Of a stretch of DNA of 6,200 nucleotides, positions 1-5,544 are shown in pieces; position 1 is the stretch's first letter; every line of letters begins with the position of its first letter. The notes beneath the pieces were generated by a model. That model had not been told where the DNA came from, did not search any database, and saw only the letters and a program-made list of their open reading frames with translations. Origin of the DNA: Treponema sp. (GTDB lineage Bacteria; Spirochaetota; Spirochaetia; Treponematales; Breznakiellaceae); the NCBI GenBank assembly GCA_009785545.1, contig WQWD01000148.1, positions 1 to 6,200 of the forward strand, written 5' to 3'. Both the position numbers and the translations under genes were made by a program.

Positions 1-1
1 G

Positions 2-1228
2 CGAAGAATCAATTCAAAAATGACTGGAGCGATGAACGAAGGAATCACAGGAGCTCGAACAGTTAAAACACTTGTAGCGGAAAAACAAAGCCTTGCGGAT
101 TACTCAAGTATAACAAGCGAGTATCGCATACACGGTACACACATGGCCAGATTACACGCTGTGTTTATTCCAACAACACTTTTTATCGGCTCGCTTGCTA
201 CAGCCGCTGTTTTAAGTTTCGGCGGCCACGAAATCGTTGTACTTGGCGCAGATCTTTCGGTACTGGCAATCTTTCTTCAATACGCCGGCGGTTTTTTCTG
301 GCCGATTCAAAACATCGCACGCATTTTTACAGATTTTATTTCGACTCAGGCAAACGTAGAACGGGTAAACGGTCTTTTGGAACAAAGCCCGGGCATAACC
401 GAAAAACCAGAAATAATCGAAAAATACGGAGACATTTTTTCGCCTAAAAAAGAAAACTGGGAACCGATTATCGGCGATGTCGAATTCCGTGACGTGACAT
501 TCCGCTACCCCGACGGACACAAAAACATACTGACAAACTTCAATCTTCATGTGCCTGTAGGAACATACATCGCCATTGTAGGCGAAACAGGAGCCGGCAA
601 ATCCACACTTGTAAATTTGATCTGCCGCTTTTTCGAACCGACATCAGGCGAAATACTCATAGACGGAAAAGATTACCGCCAACGCAGTCAGAGCTGGCTG
701 CACAGTTCGTTTGGCTACGTATTGCAAAGCCCTCACCTTTTTTCCGGCACTGTCAGAGAGAACATTCGTTACGGCCGCCTCGAAGCAACCGACGAAGAAG
801 TTGAAAAAGCCGCCGCCATTGTTCACGCCGATAAAGCAATCGCTCAGATGGAAAAAGGCTTTGACACCGAAGTCGGCGAAGGCGGAGACAGACTTTCCAC
901 TGGAGAAAAACAGCTTGTCTCATTTGCACGTGCCGTTCTTGCCAACCCCCGCATTTTCATTCTTGACGAGGCAACCAGCTCTGTCGATACCGAAATGGAA
1001 ATGCTCCTTCAAGACGCCATACACACACTGTTAGAAGGACGCACAAGTTTTGTCATCGCTCACAGGCTTTCCACCATTCGCAACGCCGATGTAATCCTGC
1101 TTGTAAAAAAAGGCAAGATCATCGAACGAGGAACTCACAAGGAACTGATGAAACAGCGAGGAGCGTATTATGAATTGTACACACGGCAGTTTGAGGAAGA
1201 AGAACTGAAGGGTGTTAAACATATTTGA
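2..1228 (+). CDS. ABC exporter half-transporter (fused membrane and ATPase domains), 5'-truncated by window edge
   Basis: This is the C-terminal part of a type IV (MsbA/multidrug-like) ABC exporter, which couples ATP hydrolysis to export of an unidentified substrate across the inner membrane. The frame is open from base 2, so the true start lies outside the window; residues here count from the first visible Met at base 20. Residues 1-115 are the end of the transmembrane domain, with hydrophobic segments near 47-67 and 72-94. The nucleotide-binding domain spans about 150-395: A-loop Tyr163, Walker A GETGAGKST 188-196, Q-loop Gln236, signature LSTGEKQ 292-298, Walker B ending Asp316 with catalytic Glu317, D-loop SSVD 320-323 and H-loop His348. 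All catalytic residues are present, so this site should be active, although the signature differs from LSGGQ. Such proteins often work as heterodimers with an adjacent partner, which would lie upstream. The family is certain; the substrate is unknown. Confidence 0.95.
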   Translation, partial: RRINSKMTGAMNEGITGARTVKTLVAEKQSLADYSSITSEYRIHGTHMARLHAVFIPTTLFIGSLATAAVLSFGGHEIVVLGADLSVLAIFLQYAGGFFWPIQNIARIFTDFISTQANVERVNGLLEQSPGITEKPEIIEKYGDIFSPKKENWEPIIGDVEFRDVTFRYPDGHKNILTNFNLHVPVGTYIAIVGETGAGKSTLVNLICRFFEPTSGEILIDGKDYRQRSQSWLHSSFGYVLQSPHLFSGTVRENIRYGRLEATDEEVEKAAAIVHADKAIAQMEKGFDTEVGEGGDRLSTGEKQLVSFARAVLANPRIFILDEATSSVDTEMEMLLQDAIHTLLEGRTSFVIAHRLSTIRNADVILLVKKGKIIERGTHKELMKQRGAYYELYTRQFEEEELKGVKHI

Positions 1229-1245
1229 ATCAGCAAATTAAATAC

Positions 1246-1250
1246 GGGAG
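1246..1250 (+). promoter_or_regulatory. Ribosome binding site for the 163-aa unknown-function gene
   Basis: GGGAG lies 9 bases before the ATG at 1260. It supports that start and shows independent translation of this gene 31 bases after the ABC transporter stop. Confidence 0.7.
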
Positions 1251-1259
1251 TGAATATCA

Positions 1260-1751
1260 ATGGCACAAGCAAAATTAAGTTTTGACGATTTTATTCAAGG
1301 ATTAGATGCAGACAACCTGGCTTTTGCGCAGAATCTGCACGACTATCTCTTGAACAATGGCTGCAAGGTGACATTCGAAGAAAAGAAAACAAGTCTGTTG
1401 GGTTCTTATAAATATACAAAGACCAAAAGGTCAATCATTAATTTGCTTCTAAAAAAATATGGCTTGGTTGTACGCATTTACGGCGAAAACACAAACGGAT
1501 ATCGTGATTTCTTGAATACACTGCCGGAGGAAATGGTTCAACCCATCGAAAGTGCTGGTATATGTAAAAAACTGGTTCATAATGCCTGCAGCCTAAAATG
1601 CACAGGTTATGACTTTACAATCGGAAAAATACGCTACCAAAAATGCAAGTACAATTGCTTTGAATTTTTGGTAACAAAAAAAAGCAAACGTTATATCAAG
1701 CAATTTGTTGAAAACGAATTAAATGAAAGAGCGGCACTTGACGTACATTAA
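1260..1751 (+). CDS. Conserved-looking protein of unknown function with a C-terminal cysteine cluster
   Basis: I do not recognise a named family with certainty. The 163-residue protein is soluble, with no signal peptide or membrane segment. It starts MAQAKLSFDDFIQ and reads as a mixed alpha/beta fold, with a central hydrophobic strand-like stretch LVVRIYGEN (69-77) followed by FLNTLPEEM (84-92). The notable feature is six cysteines, five of them clustered as C102-x7-C110-x3-C114-x14-C129-x3-C133. That arrangement could bind zinc or another metal, or a cluster. The C-terminal 138-157 stretch is Lys/Glu-rich and probably helical. The ATG at 1260 has a good ribosome site. The gene lies 31 bases after the ABC transporter and 39 bases before the RhuM gene on the same strand, so it could be cotranscribed with either, but nothing in its sequence links it to transport. 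It is very likely a real gene of unknown function. Confidence 0.85.
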   Translation: MAQAKLSFDDFIQGLDADNLAFAQNLHDYLLNNGCKVTFEEKKTSLLGSYKYTKTKRSIINLLLKKYGLVVRIYGENTNGYRDFLNTLPEEMVQPIESAGICKKLVHNACSLKCTGYDFTIGKIRYQKCKYNCFEFLVTKKSKRYIKQFVENELNERAALDVH

Positions 1752-1776
1752 GTATTATGAACTAATGTACGTTAGG
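1737..1776 (+). repeat. Strong hairpin spanning the stop codon of the 163-aa gene, upstream of the RhuM gene
   Basis: A perfect 10-bp inverted repeat, ACGTACATTA (1741-1750) against TAATGTACGT (1763-1772), flanks a 12-base loop. In RNA it extends to about 14 pairs (1737-1750 with 1763-1776) if G-U pairs are allowed. It contains the stop codon of the upstream gene, and its 3' arm runs into AGGG at 1774-1777, the only plausible ribosome site for the RhuM gene. No U-tract follows, so it is a poor intrinsic terminator. It could instead tune RhuM translation, protect the transcript or be a protein-binding site. Confidence 0.6.
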
Positions 1777-1790
1777 GATACATAAAAGTA

Positions 1791-2867
1791 ATGTGTGCAA
1801 GAAAAAAAACAGAAATAACTATTCGTAGTTCCGCAGCCGAATACCTTACGTTTATCGCCTCAATCGGAGAAAATCAACAAAGCGTTGAAATGCGGTACGA
1901 AGATGAAAATATATGGCTGACGCAAAAAATGATGTCTGCACTTTATGCTGTAGACGTACGAACAATTAATGATCATATTCGAAAAATTTTTTTAGACCAT
2001 GAATTATCAGAAAATTCAACTATCCGTTTTTTTCGGATAGTTCAAAAGGAAGGGACACGGCAAGTTGAACGTGAAGTAATGCATTATAATCTACAGGCAA
2101 TTATCGCCGTTGGCTTTAAAGTGAACAACGAGCGGGCAATCCAGTTCCGAAAATGGGCAAATCAAATTGTAAAAGATTACACCATTCAAGGCTGGACGAT
2201 GGACGTTGACAGGTTAAAAAAAGGACATTTGTTTACTGATGATTACTTTGATCGTCAATTGGCATATATTCGGGAAATTCGCTTGTCAGAAAGAAGGTTT
2301 TATCAAAAGGTGACCGATATATACTCGTCTGCTTTCGATTATGATAAAGACGCAAAAACCACAAGAACATTTTTTAAAATGGTTCAAAACAAAATGCATT
2401 GGGCAGTCCACAGACACACCGCTGCCGAATTGATTGTAGAACGGGCGGATGCCGAAAAAGAACATATGGGGCTAACAACATGGGGATCTGCTCCGCATGG
2501 AAAAATCGCCAAAACCGATGTGAGCATCGCAAAAAATTACCTGAACGAAAAAGAGATGAATTATCTTGAACGTATTGTATCGATGTATCTGGACTATGCA
2601 GAACTGCAAGCCGAACGTAAAATTCCAATGTCAATGGAAGATTGGGCAAAGAGACTTGACGGCTTCTTGGAGTTTAACGGGAATGAAATTTTAACAGACG
2701 CCGGGAAAATATCTTACGAGCAGGCAAAACTTTACGCCGAAACTGAGTTCGAGAAATACCGCATTGTGCAGGACAGATTGTTTGAAAGCGATTTTGATAG
2801 GTTTATCAAGCTTGAAATGGCAACAAAAAAACAGCAAAAGCCTTGCTCAAAAACGGATCGCCACTGA
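1791..2867 (+). CDS. rhuM: RhuM-family protein
   Basis: This 358-residue protein matches the RhuM family, first named from Salmonella pathogenicity island 3 and common in phages, islands and defence-rich regions; its biochemical activity is unresolved. The N-terminal module has the family landmarks in order: IWLTQKMMSALY (41-52, the WLTQ-type winged-helix-like start), STIRFFRIVQKEG (76-88), HYNLQAIIAVGFKVNNERAIQFRKWA (from 98). The conserved C-terminal module includes NYLNEKEMNYLERIVSMYLDYAE (249-271), ERKIPMSMEDW (275-285), and EKYRIVQDRLFESDFD (321-336). Length is close to the family norm, so it appears intact. The ATG at 1791 keeps the whole family N-terminus, but its ribosome site (AGGG 1774-1777, 13 bases away) is distant and partly folded in a hairpin. 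The last ~20 residues are Lys/Gln-rich and not family-like; see the findings. The DNA-binding role of the N-terminal half is an inference. Confidence 0.93.
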   Translation: MCARKKTEITIRSSAAEYLTFIASIGENQQSVEMRYEDENIWLTQKMMSALYAVDVRTINDHIRKIFLDHELSENSTIRFFRIVQKEGTRQVEREVMHYNLQAIIAVGFKVNNERAIQFRKWANQIVKDYTIQGWTMDVDRLKKGHLFTDDYFDRQLAYIREIRLSERRFYQKVTDIYSSAFDYDKDAKTTRTFFKMVQNKMHWAVHRHTAAELIVERADAEKEHMGLTTWGSAPHGKIAKTDVSIAKNYLNEKEMNYLERIVSMYLDYAELQAERKIPMSMEDWAKRLDGFLEFNGNEILTDAGKISYEQAKLYAETEFEKYRIVQDRLFESDFDRFIKLEMATKKQQKPCSKTDRH

Positions 2868-2951
2868 ACAAGAGGGCGTTAAACATTAGTGCCAGAGAAA
2901 ACCTCTTTAAATGTTATAAACAAGCTGGGCGAAAATGTATTAGCGTTGTCT

Positions 2952-2971
2952 AAGCGTTATCTCACGCTTTT
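2952..2971 (+). terminator. Weak terminator candidate between convergent genes
   Basis: AAGCGT (2952-2957) pairs with ACGCTT (2964-2969) across a 6-base loop and runs into four Ts (2968-2971) on the + strand. It lies 85 bases after the RhuM stop and overlaps the end of the convergent 110-aa gene. The stem is short, so this is tentative. An alternative overlapping hairpin, CTCAC/GTGAG (2961-2976), competes with it. Confidence 0.3.
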
Positions 2972-3294
2972 GTGAGTTCTTGTAATTTTGTTAAAACAAT
3001 AGGAATTTCCCTTGCAGAAAAACCAACAACACTTGCTATATTACCTCTGGTGTCTTTTATAAACAAATTTCCAGCAGTATCTGTAAGAGCCTGATATGTT
3101 TTACCATCAAGCTCCTGCCTATCAGAAACTCCCTCTTTCTTTTCTAAAACATCAGTAAACCAACGAAATGTACAGCCTTCATTTGAAAGATTAACTGTAG
3201 AAATTTGGATACTGCTTGGAGACATTGTGTTAATTAAGTCTCCCGGACTTAAAGTAAGATGTCCATTTTCTTGTTTTGTTACGTAATTTGCCAT
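2962..3294 (-). CDS. Small protein of unknown function (110 aa)
   Basis: I do not recognise this protein. It has no signal peptide, membrane segment or cysteine motif (one Cys, residue 41). The sequence begins MANYVTKQENGHLTLSPGDL, continues with short beta-like stretches such as SIQISTVNL (28-36) and NLFIKDTRGNIASVVGF (76-92), and ends in a probable amphipathic helix (about 94-109). Overall it looks like a small, mainly beta, cytoplasmic protein. The start is well supported: AGAGG (complement of 3304-3308) lies 9 bases upstream. It sits 126 bases downstream of the lipoprotein gene on the same strand and could be read from the lipoprotein transcript. It does not resemble the four-helix accessory protein (Avd) seen next to some diversity-generating retroelements. 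It is convergent with the RhuM gene. Confidence 0.8.
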   Translation of the reverse strand: MANYVTKQENGHLTLSPGDLINTMSPSSIQISTVNLSNEGCTFRWFTDVLEKKEGVSDRQELDGKTYQALTDTAGNLFIKDTRGNIASVVGFSAREIPIVLTKLQELTKA

Positions 3295-3303
3295 TTGTTT
3301 TTA

Positions 3304-3308
3304 CCTCT
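3304..3308 (-). promoter_or_regulatory. Ribosome binding site for the 110-aa gene
   Basis: AGAGG on the - strand, 9 bases before the ATG whose first base is 3294. It is the main support for calling this small unrecognised frame a gene. No convincing promoter was found in the 126 bases upstream. Confidence 0.7.
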
Positions 3309-3420
3309 TATAAATCATAAAAATCCCGCCCCTCATACAAGGAACGTTTGCACATACCAAGAACCGTGTCTATTCACAATTTATCCGCCCGTTACTCGCT
3401 ATTTACCTGAGCCTGCAAAG

Positions 3421-5409
3421 CTAAGGGCGAGCCAAACGGAAGCCGATGAAGTTGACCCAAGCGTCCGGGTCAGTGTTGCTACGGTTAACGGAACGGGTGT
3501 TAACGGCATCGAAGTCCCAGCTCCCACCACGAAGCACACGGAAAGACCCCGAGGACGGACCTGTCGGATCGGTCTTATGGTCGCTAGTATAACTTCCCCA
3601 CCAATCCCATACCCATTCCCACACATTTCCGCTCATATCATATATCCCAAGACCGTTAGGCGCTAAACGTCCTACTTCCCGTGTTATATTCCCGCTGTTA
3701 CCAAAATGCCACGCTACTTCATTTGCATTGTTGCTGCCAGCAAATGTAAAGGTTTCTCCTGTATTGCCGCCCTTTGCCGCAAACTCCCACTGCGCCTCTG
3801 TCGGCAGTCGATACCCTGTCGAGCCAACTACAATACGTACTGCATCCCATCTTGGATCGCCGAAGGTAGGTACAGCTCCCCACGTGTTCGTATCTGTACT
3901 CCATATATCAGGATTTACTTCTGTCTGCATCTCGTATGCAGGGCTTAAACCTTCCAGCATACTCAACCTATTGGCAAATACTATCGCTTCATACCATGAT
4001 ACTGACTCTACAGGCCGCCTTCCCTGCACTTCTCCCACAGCAGGATCGCTCAAAAACCCACTGGGATTAAAGCCCATTACTGCTTGAAACTGCTCCTGTG
4101 TTACTTGGAATTTGCCCATAAAAAACCCTTGTGTCAGCGTTACCGTTGACATCGGAGTTATATTGCCACCATTTCCTAAGCATCTACCCAACTCAAAACT
4201 ACCAGATTCTACCCATACCATTTCCATTGGTAGAACAATCCCTCTAGGTTCACCATCAATTCCAAGCTTGTCAATTACAATTTGTACATCCCTGACTCTC
4301 GCTACATCAACTGCCAGCAACCATGATGTTCCACTCCCCGTCAAAGCACCCGGTACTATACTACCAGTTTGTTCCGTAACCGTAATATGTTCCGCAGTAA
4401 GCCCTTCAACAGGGTAGTCAAAAACTAAATTGATTGCCGTTGTGTTCGTAGTTAAGTTTGCAGTTGCAACCCAAGCTATCGGTTGCACCTGTATAGCTCC
4501 CCAGCCGCCTATTCCTTCTTTGTTAATCTCAATTTGTACAACTCCGGCTCTCTCCACAGCAACTTCCAATACCCACGATGTTCCTTCGCCTGTCAATGTG
4601 CCCGCTACAACACTGCCTCCAAGTTGACCCCATTGCCAACCATCATGCGGAGTAATTGCGATATGCTCTGCAGTCAGCCCTTCAACAAGGGCAACAAACT
4701 CAAAGTAGATGGCAGTTGTATTTGTAAAACTATTTGGAGTTGCTGTCCAAGTGACGGTATTTCCAACATTTACAGTTCTGGGGTCGCTCGTGATTCCCGG
4801 CTTGTTAATCCGTAAACTTATATTTCCTGCTTCTACAACCTCAATCACAAGCGACCATGTTGTTCCTTCACCTGTCAAAACGCCTCTGGTAATCACGCCG
4901 GAGCTATTTTCTCCGTCAATCGTAATATGATTTGCTCTAAATCCCACAATGGGGTGGTTAAACACAAAATTGATGGCAGTTGTAAACGGAGCGTAGTTTG
5001 GAGTTACGTTATACGTAATATCACGCCTGAAATGCACGCCGTCTACCAAGCCCGTTCCTTCTTCGGCATGAATAATTGTCAACTGATTGCCGACAACGCC
5101 GAAGCTTGCCGTTCCCAATACGAGTCCACCTTCCAATGTGATTGTAAGGGTAGTTCCCGAAGCCGAAATTCTGCGCCCCGAATAACCGGCAGGAAGGATA
5201 ATTGTTCCATCGGCTCTAAACTCGTACAGAAAAGGAGCATTCGCAGCGCTTCCAAGATGCCATCTGCCAACAAGCCCTGCGGGAATACTTCCGCCGCCGG
5301 TGCTGCCATTGTCATCGTATTGCGAAAGAAGGTCATCGCAAGCCGTAAATGTTAAGGCTATTATTACCACAAAGGCGATAAATTTCAAATATTTTACAAA
5401 CTGTTTCAT
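3421..5409 (-). CDS. Surface lipoprotein with three tandem repeats and a C-terminal FGE-sulfatase (C-type-lectin-fold) domain
   Basis: This 662-residue protein is probably exported, lipidated and surface- or periplasm-exposed. Residues 1-23 are a signal peptide with a relaxed lipobox FTAC (Cys24), followed by a flexible Gly/Ser/Asp linker to about 43. Residues 45-130 (LVGRWHLGS, YEFRADGTI, GNQLTI) resemble a small lipocalin-like beta domain. Three related repeats follow at about 131-216, 218-309 and 310-391, each with a T-T-AI core and a GxLTGxGTxW motif. The FGE-sulfatase domain (393-662) has VTQEQFQAVMG, YRLPTEAQWEFAAKGG, NGLGIYDMSGNVWEWVWDW, RVLRGGSW and IGFRLARP. The paired copper-binding cysteines of true formylglycine-generating enzymes, expected just after GGSW, are absent, so a ligand-binding role is likelier than catalysis. 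The C-terminus resembles a DGR variable region. The start has an AAGGAGA site and a strong promoter; an XRE regulator is divergent. Domain calls are firm, function is inferred. Confidence 0.93.
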   Translation of the reverse strand: MKQFVKYLKFIAFVVIIALTFTACDDLLSQYDDNGSTGGGSIPAGLVGRWHLGSAANAPFLYEFRADGTIILPAGYSGRRISASGTTLTITLEGGLVLGTASFGVVGNQLTIIHAEEGTGLVDGVHFRRDITYNVTPNYAPFTTAINFVFNHPIVGFRANHITIDGENSSGVITRGVLTGEGTTWSLVIEVVEAGNISLRINKPGITSDPRTVNVGNTVTWTATPNSFTNTTAIYFEFVALVEGLTAEHIAITPHDGWQWGQLGGSVVAGTLTGEGTSWVLEVAVERAGVVQIEINKEGIGGWGAIQVQPIAWVATANLTTNTTAINLVFDYPVEGLTAEHITVTEQTGSIVPGALTGSGTSWLLAVDVARVRDVQIVIDKLGIDGEPRGIVLPMEMVWVESGSFELGRCLGNGGNITPMSTVTLTQGFFMGKFQVTQEQFQAVMGFNPSGFLSDPAVGEVQGRRPVESVSWYEAIVFANRLSMLEGLSPAYEMQTEVNPDIWSTDTNTWGAVPTFGDPRWDAVRIVVGSTGYRLPTEAQWEFAAKGGNTGETFTFAGSNNANEVAWHFGNSGNITREVGRLAPNGLGIYDMSGNVWEWVWDWWGSYTSDHKTDPTGPSSGSFRVLRGGSWDFDAVNTRSVNRSNTDPDAWVNFIGFRLARP
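3445..3522 (-). other. Candidate DGR-type variable region at the 3' end of the lipoprotein gene
   Basis: This encodes residues 630-655 of the lipoprotein, between RGGSW and IGFRLARP. Codons 632-654 end in C or T in 21 of 23 cases (exceptions CCG and TGG), and AAC, GAC, TTC, GTT, AGC and ACT cluster at positions that vary in Treponema TvpA-type DGR targets. This is what adenine mutagenesis of an AAC/AAT-rich template would leave. No template repeat or reverse transcriptase is visible in the window, so the assignment is a hypothesis. Confidence 0.45.
4234..5019 (-). repeat. Three tandem domain-sized repeats inside the lipoprotein gene
   Basis: Units at about 4762-5019, 4483-4758 and 4234-4482 encode related ~85-92-residue modules. 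Each carries TTAI followed by a hydrophobic strand, an HI(T/A)(I/V)T-like strand, a GxLTGxGTxW motif, a V(D/V)xA-type strand and an IxKxGI ending. Units two and three share EGLTAEHI almost exactly, so they look the most recently duplicated. An Ig-like or other beta-sandwich spacer that lifts the C-terminal domain off the membrane is an inference. Confidence 0.8.
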
Positions 5410-5416
5410 TCATAAT

Positions 5417-5423
5417 TCTCCTT
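5417..5423 (-). promoter_or_regulatory. Ribosome binding site for the lipoprotein gene
   Basis: AAGGAGA on the - strand, 7 bases before the ATG at 5409-5407. It is the strongest ribosome site in the window and fixes the start that places the signal peptide at the N-terminus. Confidence 0.85.
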
Positions 5424-5446
5424 TTTCACAAAAACTTCATATAGAC

Positions 5447-5480
5447 CTAATTGTTCTATGTTATCATATAGAACAATTAG
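5447..5480. promoter_or_regulatory. Perfect 13-bp palindromic operator over the lipoprotein promoter
   Basis: CTAATTGTTCTAT (5447-5459) and ATAGAACAATTAG (5468-5480) are exact reverse complements separated by 8 bases. One arm covers the expected transcription start of the lipoprotein and the other lies between its -10 and -35 boxes. This geometry is typical of a dimeric repressor site. The divergent XRE protein encoded 65 bases away is the obvious candidate ligand. A role as an RNA hairpin is less likely because the lipoprotein transcript probably starts inside the left arm. Confidence 0.7.
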
Positions 5481-5491
5481 ATTTTTGTCAA
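5463..5491 (-). promoter_or_regulatory. Near-consensus sigma-70 promoter of the lipoprotein gene
   Basis: On the - strand, TTGACA (5491-5486) is followed by a 17-base spacer and TATGAT (5468-5463). This is a perfect -35 and a five-of-six -10 with ideal spacing. The transcript should start near 5456, giving a leader of about 47 bases. The -10 box lies in the centre of a 13-bp inverted repeat, so a strong promoter is probably held down by a bound repressor. Confidence 0.8.
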
Positions 5492-5532
5492 CAAGTAAAT
5501 CATATAGTTCAATAGAGACATATAAGTTGATT

Positions 5533-5536
5533 AGGA
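5533..5536 (+). promoter_or_regulatory. Ribosome binding site that decides the regulator's start
   Basis: AGGA lies 8 bases before the ATG at 5545. The upstream in-frame ATG at 5458 has no such site and would place translation through the operator, so 5545 is preferred. Confidence 0.6.
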
Positions 5537-5544
5537 CAATAGGC

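Larger units (their letters stand above)
5437..5534 (+). repeat. Four direct copies of a TCATATAG-type motif in the divergent intergenic region
   Basis: Copies begin at 5437 (TCATATAGACCTAATTG), 5464 (TCATATAGAACAATTAG), 5500 (TCATATAGTTCAATAG) and 5518 (ACATATAAGTTGATTAG, degenerate). Start-to-start spacings are 27, 36 and 18 bases. Copy two is part of the palindromic operator. Copy three contains TATAGT (5503-5508), a possible -10 for the regulator gene with only a weak -35. The array may let one regulator occupy several sites and control both genes. Confidence 0.5.

Noticed and set aside
711..1034. 107-codon + strand frame inside the ABC transporter, and - strand frames opposite it.
   Set aside because: They overlap an ATPase domain with every motif intact in the other frame and have no recognisable features of their own.
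2018..2042. Inverted repeat AACTATCCG / CGGATAGTT with a T7 loop inside the RhuM gene.
   Set aside because: It falls in codons for the family-conserved segment STIRFFRIVQ, so TIR and RIV codons explain the symmetry. It is mid-gene and T-rich only in the loop, so it is not a terminator.
1770..2886. GTTAGGG near 1771 and GTTAAAC near 2879 resemble integron attC core sites, and Treponema denticola carries an integron.
   Set aside because: GTTAGGG misses the final pyrimidine, no matching RYYYAAC partner or paired inner boxes were found for either, and nearby genes lie on both strands. Seven-base matches are expected by chance.
3311..3420. Possible template repeat or promoter in the gap between the lipoprotein and the 110-aa gene.
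   Set aside because: The gap shows no similarity to the lipoprotein's 3' end and no -35/-10 pair with acceptable spacing. The CGCCC/GGGCG pairing across 3386-3429 is only 5 bp with a 34-base loop.
3706..4930. Several + strand open frames opposite the lipoprotein gene.
   Set aside because: They are shadows of the long - strand gene: low-complexity, Thr/Ser/Pro-rich translations with no ribosome sites and no family resemblance.
5458..5544. 29-residue N-terminal extension of the XRE regulator from the upstream ATG.
   Set aside because: It has no ribosome site, encodes sequence unlike the family, and overlaps the operator and promoter region.
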